From Sphingomonas sp. (GTDB lineage Bacteria; Pseudomonadota; Alphaproteobacteria; Sphingomonadales; Sphingomonadaceae), in the NCBI RefSeq assembly GCF_030145815.1, contig NZ_JAIXHL010000001.1:62001-126000 (forward strand): a DNA stretch of 64,000 bases, in the 5' to 3' direction. This document shows positions 48,285-56,180 of this stretch, piece by piece (the first letter of the stretch is position 1; the number at the start of each line of letters is the position of its first letter). The notes beneath the pieces were generated by a model. That model searched no databases. It saw only the letters and a program-made list of their open reading frames with translations, and was not told the DNA's origin. Made by a program: the position numbers and the translations under genes.

Positions 48285-50675
48285 ATGACAGATTTGACTC
48301 TCGACCAGGCCGCTTCGCTGACTGCAGGTGGCGCCATGTGGTCGTCGGTGGCGATCCCCCAAGCGGGGATTCCCAGCTTCACGATGAGCGACGGCCCGAT
48401 GGGCATCGCCAGCGGCAAGGTGGACGAGCGCGACATTGCACGCCTGTCTCCCTGCGCCACCGCGCTGGGGGCGAGCTGGGACGTCGATCTGACGCGGCGC
48501 ATCGGGACGCTGGTTGGGCAGGAAGCGGTCGGGCGCGGCGTCGATGCGGTGCTCGCCCCCAACATCAATCTCGCGCGCAGCCCGCTTGCCGGGCGCGCGT
48601 TCGAATATTTCTCCGAAGACCCGTTGCTGGCCGGCATTCTCGGCGCGAGCTGGATCGCGGGACTGCAATCGACCGGCACCGCATCGGTCGCCAAGCACCT
48701 CGTCTGCAACGACAGCGAGACCGACCGCGATACCGTCGATGTCCGCGTGGACGAGCGGACCTTGCGCGAAGTGTACCTGCTGCCGTTCGAATTCGCGGCG
48801 GAGGCCGGGTGCGCGGGGATGCTCGCCGCCTATAACCGCGTGAACGGGCTGCACTGCGCCGAGCAGCATCATGTGCTGACGACCGTGGTCAAGGGCGAGT
48901 GGGGCTATCGCGGCGCGATCATGAGCGACTGGTTCGGCACGCACTCGACCGAGCCGACGCTCAATGCCGGTCTCGACCTCGAAATGCCGGGCCCGGCGCG
49001 GTTCCTGGGGCAGAAAGCGGCGACGGCGGTCGCTTCGGGGAAGGTTAAGCGTGCGCGGATCGACGATGCGGCAGCGCGCGTCGTCGGCCTCGCGCGCCGC
49101 GCGACCGGCCAGAAGCAGGCGCTGCTGAGCGCCGACGATATCGATGTACTGCTGGTCGAAGCGGCGGCGGCAGGCTTTGTGCTGTTGCGGAATCAAGGCG
49201 ATCTGCTCCCGCTCTCACCGGACGCGATCGGAACCCTCGCCGTGATCGGCCCCAATGCTGCGTCGCCCTGCTTCCAGGGTGGCACCTTCGCCAAGATTTC
49301 GGTCTCGCCCGATCTGGCCTCGCCCGTCGATGCCATCCGCAAGCGCTTTGACGGCGCGTGCGAGATCCTGTTCGAGCCGGGTGTCGATCCTGCCCCGCGC
49401 CTTCCCGGCATGCCGGTCCGCCCCGCGCCCGATCTGGGCGATGGCGCGACGCGCGGCATGACCGTCGAGTATTTCGAAAGCCGCGATTGCAGCGGCACGC
49501 CGCTGTCGCGCGAGACGCGCGATACCAATTCGCTGGTGTGGTTCGTCGGCGTGCATGAGCAGGCGCGCTTCGCTGTCGGCGGCTCGATCCGGGCGAGCGG
49601 CGTGTTCACGCCGACCCGCGAAGGCCTCCACCGCTTCCATCTCGGCGCCACCGGCGTGTCGCGGATGCGGGTCGATGGGGAGGAGATCGTCGCGACGACC
49701 GAGTGCCCGCCGGGTGACGTGATGGGCGTGCTCAAGGCCGGGGATTCCGCAGTTGTCGAACGCGCGCTGACCGCGGGCAAGCCGGTCGAGGTGGTCGTCG
49801 AGTTCAGCTTCGACCCCGCGCGCGTTCACGGCTTGTGGTATGGCATCCGCGCGCCCGGCAGCCGGGAGGAGCTGCTCGCCGCCGCCGAAGCCGCCGCGCG
49901 CCGCGCCGATGCGGTGGTGCTGATGGTCGGCGAAACGTCCGACTCCAGCGTCGAGAGCAAGGACCGGCCCGATACCAAGCTTGCCGCCGACCAGATCGAG
50001 CTGATCGAGCGGGTGACCGCGGCCAATCCGCGCACGGTGATCGTCGCCAATGTCGGCCATGCCTTTGACACTGCATGGGAAGAGCGCGCCGCCGCGCTGA
50101 TCAGCGCCTGGTATCCGGGCGAAGGCTTTGCTGCGGCGATCGCGCAGGTGCTCGCCGGCGATCGCGAGCCGGGCGGGCGGATGCCGGTCGTGATCGCGCG
50201 CGATGAGGGCGACTATCCCGGCTATGGGCTGAAGCCCGACGCCGATGGGCAATTGCCCTATCGCGACGGGGTGCGTTTCGGTCATCGCGGGATCATCGCG
50301 GCCGGGCTGCGCGCACGGCACACGCTGGGTGCGGGCATGGGCTATGCCCGGTTCGATTGGAGCGATGCAGCGGTCGAGGATGGCGCGGTTGTCGTCACCG
50401 TGCGCAACATCGCCGAACGCGCCGGGAGCGATGTGGTCCAGCTCTATCGCGATACGCCCGAGGTTGCGCTGGTCGGCTTTGCCAAGGTCATGCTGCAACC
50501 GGGCGAAGTGCAGCGCGTGCGCATTCCGCTGGTCCGGCGTCGGTTCCAGCGCTGGGGTGAGGGCGGCTGGGCCGATATCGGCGACACGGTCGCAGTTCGC
50601 GTTGCGCGGACAGCCGAAGACGCCGGGTTGGCGCTGACGGCGGACGTCGCATCATTGGCCGATAACGGTCTGTGA
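48285..50675 (+). CDS. GH3 beta-glycosidase with PA14 insert
   Basis: 796 residues without a signal peptide, so cytoplasmic. GH3 domain 1 has K137-H138 (VAKHLVCND) and the nucleophile Asp215 in AIMSDWFGTHST; domain 2 follows, interrupted by a PA14 sugar-binding insert (about 385-530: MTVEYFESRDCSGTPL; VWFVGVHEQARFAVGG), and a fibronectin-like tail ends the protein. GH3 enzymes with PA14 often act on glucosides of plant aromatic compounds. Its place between the deglycosidase and the dehydrogenase suggests that it removes O-linked glucose from the same substrates. Confidence 0.93.
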   Translation: MTDLTLDQAASLTAGGAMWSSVAIPQAGIPSFTMSDGPMGIASGKVDERDIARLSPCATALGASWDVDLTRRIGTLVGQEAVGRGVDAVLAPNINLARSPLAGRAFEYFSEDPLLAGILGASWIAGLQSTGTASVAKHLVCNDSETDRDTVDVRVDERTLREVYLLPFEFAAEAGCAGMLAAYNRVNGLHCAEQHHVLTTVVKGEWGYRGAIMSDWFGTHSTEPTLNAGLDLEMPGPARFLGQKAATAVASGKVKRARIDDAAARVVGLARRATGQKQALLSADDIDVLLVEAAAAGFVLLRNQGDLLPLSPDAIGTLAVIGPNAASPCFQGGTFAKISVSPDLASPVDAIRKRFDGACEILFEPGVDPAPRLPGMPVRPAPDLGDGATRGMTVEYFESRDCSGTPLSRETRDTNSLVWFVGVHEQARFAVGGSIRASGVFTPTREGLHRFHLGATGVSRMRVDGEEIVATTECPPGDVMGVLKAGDSAVVERALTAGKPVEVVVEFSFDPARVHGLWYGIRAPGSREELLAAAEAAARRADAVVLMVGETSDSSVESKDRPDTKLAADQIELIERVTAANPRTVIVANVGHAFDTAWEERAAALISAWYPGEGFAAAIAQVLAGDREPGGRMPVVIARDEGDYPGYGLKPDADGQLPYRDGVRFGHRGIIAAGLRARHTLGAGMGYARFDWSDAAVEDGAVVVTVRNIAERAGSDVVQLYRDTPEVALVGFAKVMLQPGEVQRVRIPLVRRRFQRWGEGGWADIGDTVAVRVARTAEDAGLALTADVASLADNGL

Positions 50676-50688
50676 CGGGAGAGGGCTT

Positions 50689-51801
50689 ATGCGGCTGAGG
50701 ATGGGGATGATCGGCGGCGGACCGGGCGCGTTCATCGGCCCGATCCACCGCATCGCGGCCGAGCTGGACCGCGAGATCGAACTGGTCGCGGGCGTGTTCA
50801 GCAGCGATCCCGGTCGCTCGCGCGCGGGGGCGATCGACTACCGCATTGATCCTGAACGCGCTTATCCCGATCTCGCCACGATGTTCGCCGCCGAAGCTAC
50901 GCGCGCGGACGGGATCGATTTCGTGTCGATCGTGAGCCCCAACCACCACCATCTCCCCGCCGCGCGCGCCGCGCTCGCGGCCGGCGTCGCGGTAATGAGC
51001 GACAAGCCGATGACCGCTTCGCGCGCCGAAGCACGCGAGCTCGCCGATCTCGTCGCTCAGGCGGGGCGGCCCTATGCGCTGACCTATACCTATTCGGGCT
51101 ATCCGCTGGTGCGTGAGGCGCGGGCGCGGGTCGCGGCGGGGGCGATCGGCACGGTGCGCAAGGTCGTCGTCGAGTATCCGCAGGGCTGGCTCGCCGGTCC
51201 CGCCGAGGGGAAACAGGCCGAATGGCGCGTCGATCCGGCGCGGTCGGGCGCGGGCGGATGCATCGGCGATATCGGCGTCCATGCCTTTCAGCTCGCCGAG
51301 TTCGTCACCGGCCTGCGCGTCACGCGGCTGCTCGCCGATCTGGCGGCAGTGGTGCCGGGACGTGCACTGGACGATGACTGTTCGATCCTGTTGCGTTTCG
51401 ACAATGGCGCCCGCGGCGTGCTCCTCGCCTCACAGATCGAGGTGGGTGAGCTCAACGGGCTGCGCATCCGCGTCTATGGCGACAAAGGCGGGCTGGTGTG
51501 GCGGCAGGAAGCGCCCAACGCGCTGACGCTCCACCAAATCGACGGACGCACCGAGATCGTTCGTGCCGGCGATGCATCACTCGGACCCGATGCCCGCGCG
51601 CGCAGCCGCACCCCGGGCGGGCATCCCGAGGGATATCTGGAGGCGTTTGCCAACCTGTATCGCGACTTCGCGGCGCAGTTGCGTGGCGAGGTCGCGCCGC
51701 TGCTGCCCGACGCGGCTGAAGGACTGCGCAGCATGGCGTTTATCGAGACCGCGGTGACCGCGAGCCGCGACGAAGCGGGCTGGGTCGATCTGACAATTTG
51801 A
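50689..51801 (+). CDS. Gfo/Idh/MocA family dehydrogenase
   Basis: 370-residue NAD(P)-dependent oxidoreductase. The Rossmann motif is GMIGGGPGAFIGPIHR (5-20), the catalytic Lys in MSDKPMTASRAEA (about 105), and the second-domain motif GGCIGDIGVHAFQLAEF (about 185-201). Family members oxidise sugar C3 hydroxyls of glycosides (DgpA of the puerarin pathway; ThuB). That would give the 3-oxo-C-glycoside the deglycosidase needs. Cytoplasmic, 13 bases after GH3, same transcript. Confidence 0.92.
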   Translation: MRLRMGMIGGGPGAFIGPIHRIAAELDREIELVAGVFSSDPGRSRAGAIDYRIDPERAYPDLATMFAAEATRADGIDFVSIVSPNHHHLPAARAALAAGVAVMSDKPMTASRAEARELADLVAQAGRPYALTYTYSGYPLVREARARVAAGAIGTVRKVVVEYPQGWLAGPAEGKQAEWRVDPARSGAGGCIGDIGVHAFQLAEFVTGLRVTRLLADLAAVVPGRALDDDCSILLRFDNGARGVLLASQIEVGELNGLRIRVYGDKGGLVWRQEAPNALTLHQIDGRTEIVRAGDASLGPDARARSRTPGGHPEGYLEAFANLYRDFAAQLRGEVAPLLPDAAEGLRSMAFIETAVTASRDEAGWVDLTI

Positions 51802-51812
51802 GGAGAGCGGAC

Positions 51813-52868
51813 GTGAAGACCATCAAAGGACCGGGCATCTTCCTCGCCCAATTCGCCGGCGACGCCACGCCGTACAACTCGCTCGACAGCATCGCAGCCT
51901 GGGTCGCTTCGCTGGGCTACAAGGGCATCCAGATTCCGAGCTGGGACAAGCGCCTGTTCGACCTCGACCGCGCGGCGGAGAGCCAGGATTATTGCGACGA
52001 AGTGGCGGGCATCGCTGCGTCGCACGGCCTCGCAATCACCGAGCTGTCGACGCATCTTCAAGGGCAGCTGGTCGCGGTTCACCCCGCCTATGACGCACAG
52101 TTCGACGGCTTCGCGGCCGAGCATGTCCGCGGCAACCCGGCGGCGCGGCAGGCATGGGCCGTCGATCAGGTGAAGAAGGCCGCGACCGCGAGCCGCCGCC
52201 TTGGCCTTAGCGCGCATGCCAGCTTCTCAGGCGCGCTGGCCTGGCCCTATATGTACCCCTGGCCGGAGCGTCCGGCGGGACTGGTCGAGGATGCGTTCGA
52301 CGAGCTGGCGCGGCGCTGGCGCCCGATCCTCGACCATTTGGACCAGGAAGGCGTCGATATCGGGTACGAGATCCATCCGGGCGAGGATTTGCACGACGGG
52401 GTGACGTTCGAAATGTTCCTCGAGCGCGTCGGCAATCATCCGCGCGCCAACATCCTCTACGACCCCAGCCATTTCGTGCTGCAACAGCTCGACTATCTGG
52501 CGTTCATCGACATTTATCACGACCGCATCAAATGCTTCCACGTCAAGGACGCCGAGTTCCGGCCGAGCGGGCGGAGCGGGGTCTATGGCGGCTATCAGAG
52601 CTGGGTCGATCGGCCCGGCCGGTTCCGCTCGCTCGGCGACGGGCAGGTCGATTTCGGCGCGATCTTCTCCAAGATGGCGGCGAATGATTTCGATGGCTGG
52701 GCCGTGCTCGAATGGGAATGCGCGCTCAAGCACCCCGAACAGGGGGCAGCCGAAGGCGCGCCATTCATCGACCGGCACATCATCCGGGTGACCGAGCACG
52801 CGTTCGACGATTTCGCCGCCGGCGGGGCCGATCGCGACCTGAACAAACGCATCATGGGGATCAGCTGA
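51813..52868 (+). CDS. Sugar isomerase/epimerase-like TIM-barrel protein
   Basis: 351 residues. GTG start at 51813 is preceded by GAGGAGAG. The barrel has the expected acid ligands: Glu in IGYEIHPGED (about 190), Asp in ILYDPSHFVLQ (about 222), His in KCFHVKDAEF (about 249) and Glu in WAVLEWECAL (about 305). This set is shared with hydroxypyruvate isomerase and 3-keto-sugar-acting proteins. It may epimerise, hydrate or cleave the keto sugar freed from the C-glycoside. Its stop overlaps the start of the next symporter. Confidence 0.88.
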   Translation: MKTIKGPGIFLAQFAGDATPYNSLDSIAAWVASLGYKGIQIPSWDKRLFDLDRAAESQDYCDEVAGIAASHGLAITELSTHLQGQLVAVHPAYDAQFDGFAAEHVRGNPAARQAWAVDQVKKAATASRRLGLSAHASFSGALAWPYMYPWPERPAGLVEDAFDELARRWRPILDHLDQEGVDIGYEIHPGEDLHDGVTFEMFLERVGNHPRANILYDPSHFVLQQLDYLAFIDIYHDRIKCFHVKDAEFRPSGRSGVYGGYQSWVDRPGRFRSLGDGQVDFGAIFSKMAANDFDGWAVLEWECALKHPEQGAAEGAPFIDRHIIRVTEHAFDDFAAGGADRDLNKRIMGIS

Positions 52869-54337
52869 TGGCGGTGGCCGAGCGCGCAGGGACCTTGCCA
52901 CCGCTCGGCTGGCCGACCCGCTTTGCCTTCATGGCATGCGCCATGCCGGAGCTGATCAAGAGCTTCGCATGGGACGCGTTCGTGCTGTTCTTCTATGCGC
53001 AGGTTGTCGGGCTCGACGGCATGTTGCTGGGCGCGGCGCTGGCGATCATCCTCGTCTTCGATGCGGTGGCCGATCCCTATATCGGGGCGCTGTCCGACCG
53101 GATGGATCGTTCGCCGCTGGGGCGTCGCCATACGCTCATGGCCGCCGCAGTAGTGCCGTTCGCGGCCGGGATCGCGATGGTGTTCCGCGTGCCCGCCGGG
53201 CTGGAGCAATGGCAGATCTTTGCCTGGCTGCTCGGCTTCGGGCTGCTCGCGCGGGTCGGCATCTCGTTCTGGACCGTGCCGGCCTATGCGATGGGCGGCG
53301 AGCTGACCCGCGAAACGGGCGAGCGCAACATCGTCGCGGTGATGCGCAACATGGGCAATCAACTGGCGATCCTGACCGTTCCCTATGTCGCCTTCGCCTG
53401 GTTCTTTGTCCCCGGCGGCGGGTTCAGCAAGCCGCAGCTCAATCCTGAGCCCTATCCCAATTTCGGGCTGTTCATCGCCATTTGCGGGGCGGCACTGATG
53501 GTCATTGGCCTGCTCGGCACGCGGGCGCGGATGCGGACGGTGGAGCAGCTGGACCAGAGCGTGGCGAGCGAAGCGCCCGAGACGCTGTTGCAGCTGTTCC
53601 GACGGCTGGTCGCGGCGATCCGCACCACGCCCAATGTCGGGCTGTTGCTGCTGGTCGCCCTGCTGGTGTTGTTCACCAATTCGGTGGTGAACCAGCTGAC
53701 GCTCCACCTCGCCACCTATTTCTGGCAGCTCGACGGCAGCTGGACCCCGCGGCTGCTGATCGCCGGGGTGATCGGTTCGCTCGCGGCGATGCTTCTCGCG
53801 CCCGCCTGGATGAAACTGGTCGGCACCCGCACCGCGATGATCTCTGGCCTCGCCGTCTTCTTCGTGGTGCAGGCGGCTGCGGTGCTGTTGCCGCTGCTCG
53901 GCCTGTCGCCCCCGCCCGCCACCGCCGCGATCGGCGCGTTCGTGTTCGCGTTCCGCGTGCTCGGCGGGGTGGCCTATGGCCTCTATGTCGTGCCGTTCAA
54001 CACCGTCACCTATGACATTGGTGACGAGCATGAGGCGAATACCGGCAAGCCGCAACAGGGGCTGGTCGCGAGCTTCATGTTCATCGGGCTTCAGGTCGGC
54101 AGCGGGCTGGTCGCGCTGTTCGCCGGGTCGTTCCTCGGCATCATCGACTTCCCCGCCGGGCTGCCGGTCGATCAGATGCCGCAGGACAAGGTGCGTGCGC
54201 TCGCCTGGTTCGTCACGGTGCTGATCGTGGCCGCGGGCGCGGCGATGGCGTGGCTGGTCGGACGGTTCGACGTGTCGGCGGAGAAGCAGGCGGCGATCCG
54301 TGCAAAGCTCGCTGCGCTGCGGTCGGGCCGCGGCTAG
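52868..54337 (+). CDS. MFS transporter, GPH type, second copy
   Basis: 489 residues, about twelve membrane segments. Group features: AWDAFVLFFYAQVVGLDGMLLG, VADPYIGALSDRMDRSPLGRRH, and a split central loop. Its GPH-type features are like those of the symporter at 42140, but the N-termini and middle loops differ, so they probably take different substrates. Last gene of the operon that starts at the deglycosidase; its end overlaps the unrecognised minus-strand gene. Confidence 0.9.
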   Translation: MAVAERAGTLPPLGWPTRFAFMACAMPELIKSFAWDAFVLFFYAQVVGLDGMLLGAALAIILVFDAVADPYIGALSDRMDRSPLGRRHTLMAAAVVPFAAGIAMVFRVPAGLEQWQIFAWLLGFGLLARVGISFWTVPAYAMGGELTRETGERNIVAVMRNMGNQLAILTVPYVAFAWFFVPGGGFSKPQLNPEPYPNFGLFIAICGAALMVIGLLGTRARMRTVEQLDQSVASEAPETLLQLFRRLVAAIRTTPNVGLLLLVALLVLFTNSVVNQLTLHLATYFWQLDGSWTPRLLIAGVIGSLAAMLLAPAWMKLVGTRTAMISGLAVFFVVQAAAVLLPLLGLSPPPATAAIGAFVFAFRVLGGVAYGLYVVPFNTVTYDIGDEHEANTGKPQQGLVASFMFIGLQVGSGLVALFAGSFLGIIDFPAGLPVDQMPQDKVRALAWFVTVLIVAAGAAMAWLVGRFDVSAEKQAAIRAKLAALRSGRG

Positions 54338-54894
54338 TCCAGGTCGGTGAAGCCGGCCCCCGCGCCGTAAAAGCGGATGGTGCCGTCGCTTTCTGGGGCG
54401 GTGACACCAACACACAATTGCACACCGAAGCGCAGCGGCAGCACAGGATCGAACGGGATCGTGGTCAGCCGCCGTGCCGAGGGCGGGTAATATTGCCGCC
54501 ACTGCTCGGGCGGGTCGAACGGGACCGCTTTGCTCGTGGGTTCGGTCATCCGCTCGGTTAGCGGGATGCGCTCCATCCCGCCATGCTGCAGCACCAACCA
54601 GTTGATGCGGGCCCCGTCGGTGACCTCCCACATCAGCGAAACCTCGGCTAGCGCCTGTTGCCGCCCATCGCGCAGCACCGGTGTAGGCAGGGGGAAGTGA
54701 AACCAGGCATCGCGCCCGGCGCGCAGGCGGAAGCTGGAGAAAAAGCCGCGATGCCAGCCAAATCCGTCCGACCAGTCGGCGCCGTCGACGGGCGCGAAAT
54801 AGTCGGTTCCGCGCTCCTGCGGCACGACGGCAGCGGAAGGCAGCCAGATGCGGTCCGTGACTATGCCCATGTCGGGGAATTCCCCTCGAGCCAT
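54334..54894 (-). CDS. Hypothetical protein, possible beta-rich binding domain
   Basis: 186 residues with no signal peptide or membrane segment. The sequence is rich in Trp, Phe and Tyr in short beta-strand-like stretches (YFAPVDGADWSDGFGWHRGFFSS; SLMWEVTDGARINWLVLQHGG). No family was recognised. It overlaps the redoxin gene upstream by about 34 bases with start ATG 54894; an alternative ATG at 54870 would reduce the overlap. Under operator 4 control by position. A ligand-binding or small enzymatic role in substrate processing is a guess. Confidence 0.6.
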   Translation of the reverse strand: MARGEFPDMGIVTDRIWLPSAAVVPQERGTDYFAPVDGADWSDGFGWHRGFFSSFRLRAGRDAWFHFPLPTPVLRDGRQQALAEVSLMWEVTDGARINWLVLQHGGMERIPLTERMTEPTSKAVPFDPPEQWRQYYPPSARRLTTIPFDPVLPLRFGVQLCVGVTAPESDGTIRFYGAGAGFTDLD

Positions 54895-55454
54895 TTGATC
54901 GAGCAGCCCGCACTCGGCCGCTGCGGCTGGGGCGGTGCCTCACCGGCCAGCAGCGCTTCAGCGGCACGGCGCATATCCTCGCCGGACACGGGGAGGTCGG
55001 TGCGCAGTGGCGGCAGGCCCGGCACTGGCGGGCGGTTGATCTTCGGGCGGCTCGCGTCGAACTGGCCCGCGTAAAACAGGCGCAGGTCGGAATCGAACAT
55101 GAAGAAATCCGGCGTGCAGATCGCTTCATAGGCGATCGCGACCTGCTGATTCGCATCATGCAGATAGGGAAAGGGGAAGCCGCGTTCGGCCGCGAACAGC
55201 TTCATATGGTCGTAATCGTCCTCGGGAAATTCGACGATATCGTTGGACGAGATCGCGACCACGCCGATCCCGCGCGTCTGAACCTCACGCGCGAAGTCGA
55301 CGAAGGCGTCAATCACGTGCAGCACGAACGGGCAGTGGTTGCAGATGAAGGCGACGATCAGCCCATTGGGGCCGGCGACATCCGCCAGCCGAACCGTCCG
55401 CCCATCGGTATCCGGCAAGACGAAATCTGGCGCGGGCGTGCCCAGCTCCATCAT
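54861..55454 (-). CDS. Thioredoxin-like redoxin protein
   Basis: About 197 residues of the AhpC/TSA-like redoxin family: LGTPAPDFVLPDTDGRTVRLADV, then the CxxC in FICNHCPFVLHVIDAF (about 47-50), and AISSNDIVEFPEDDYDHMKLF. The CNHC motif typifies the thioredoxin-family group related to alkyl hydroperoxide reductases of unknown partners. A longer frame would extend to 56009 but runs through the divergent operator, so the ATG at 55454 or 55451 is used. Expected to handle peroxide or thiols, possibly from the oxidase reactions in the cluster. Confidence 0.85.
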   Translation of the reverse strand: MMELGTPAPDFVLPDTDGRTVRLADVAGPNGLIVAFICNHCPFVLHVIDAFVDFAREVQTRGIGVVAISSNDIVEFPEDDYDHMKLFAAERGFPFPYLHDANQQVAIAYEAICTPDFFMFDSDLRLFYAGQFDASRPKINRPPVPGLPPLRTDLPVSGEDMRRAAEALLAGEAPPQPQRPSAGCSIKWLEGNSPTWA

Positions 55455-55493
55455 GCGCGATAGTCTGAGCGTCCGTGCCTCTCCTGCTAGAAA

Positions 55494-55509
55494 TAGAATA
55501 TACATTCTG
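55494..55509. promoter_or_regulatory. Predicted operator 4 (redoxin / GMC dehydrogenase)
   Basis: TAGAA-N6-TTCTG: perfect left half, one mismatch on the right. Flanks are A/T-rich (AGAAATAGAA; TTCTGATATC). Placed 40 bases before the redoxin start (minus) and 51 before the dehydrogenase small-subunit start (plus). Confidence 0.75.
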
Positions 55510-55559
55510 ATATCACCCGGAGCCAGAGCCGGCAAGAACCGGCGGGGAGAGGGTAGAGC

Positions 55560-56180
55560 ATGGGTCAGGCTGGCTGGACACGGCGCGAATTTGGTGGCGG
55601 TGTCGCGTTGCTCGCGGCGGTGGTGGGAATGCCCGCAGTCGTTGCGACGCTGTCGAAACAGGACGAGGCGGACGCGCCGCGCGACCGCCAGCGCGCGATG
55701 ATCCGCGACATCAGCCAGCTGGTGATCCCGCGCACCGGCACCCCGGGTGCGGGGGATGTGGGCGTGGGGGACTTCGTGATCCTGGCGCTCGCCCATGGCC
55801 TGGACATGAGCCGCATGCCGCTCGCACGCGACACGGCCCCCGCCAGCGTCGCCGGGCATTTGCGCAGCGACGACAGCCTGCGCCATCTCGACTGGCTGGA
55901 GGCCGAGCTCGACCGTGCGGCCAATGGTGACTGGCTGGGCAAGCCCGACGCGCGCCGCGCCGCAATCCTTGAGCGCTTCGATGCCGAGGCGTTTGCCGCC
56001 AAGGACCATTTATGGAAGACGGTGAAGGGGCTGATCCTGACCGGTTATTACACTTCGCAAACCGGCGGCGCGCAGGAGCTGCGCTACGAACTGACCCCCG
56101 GACGCTTCGACCCAGCAGTCGCGGTCAAGCCGGGCGAGCGCGCCTATTCGAGCGACTGGACCGCGGTGGAGTTCGGCTGA
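55560..56180 (+). CDS. Dehydrogenase small subunit, gluconate 2-dehydrogenase subunit 3 type
   Basis: 206 residues beginning with a twin-arginine-like signal (TRREFGGGVALLAAVVG), then a helical domain (QRAMIRDISQLVIPRTGTPGAGD) typical of subunit 3 of gluconate 2-dehydrogenase and the gamma subunit of FAD glucose dehydrogenases. In those enzymes it chaperones the folded catalytic subunit through the Tat pore. Start follows GGAGAGGGTAGAGC. Its stop overlaps the catalytic subunit start. It belongs to the complex that probably makes 3-oxo-glycosides in the periplasm. Confidence 0.9.
   Translation: MGQAGWTRREFGGGVALLAAVVGMPAVVATLSKQDEADAPRDRQRAMIRDISQLVIPRTGTPGAGDVGVGDFVILALAHGLDMSRMPLARDTAPASVAGHLRSDDSLRHLDWLEAELDRAANGDWLGKPDARRAAILERFDAEAFAAKDHLWKTVKGLILTGYYTSQTGGAQELRYELTPGRFDPAVAVKPGERAYSSDWTAVEFG

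Noticed and set aside
46692..49196. An 834-codon open frame on the minus strand opposite the deglycosidase and GH3 genes
   Set aside because: It is a shadow caused by high-GC codon bias. The plus-strand proteins have clear families, ribosome sites and operon spacing; the minus-strand translation is His/Arg/Asp-rich without domains.
52980..52998. A TTCTTCTATG string resembling half of the operator
   Set aside because: It is inside the coding sequence of the GPH symporter and lacks the matching TAGAA half at six-base spacing.
52595..55159. An 854-codon minus-strand frame across the second GPH symporter
   Set aside because: Arg/Gln-rich shadow frame over a well-recognised membrane protein. The real minus-strand genes here are 54334-54894 and 54861-55454.
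54861..56009. A 382-codon version of the redoxin gene
   Set aside because: It would run through operator 4 and antisense to the dehydrogenase small subunit. The redoxin domain begins right after the ATG pair at 55451-55454.
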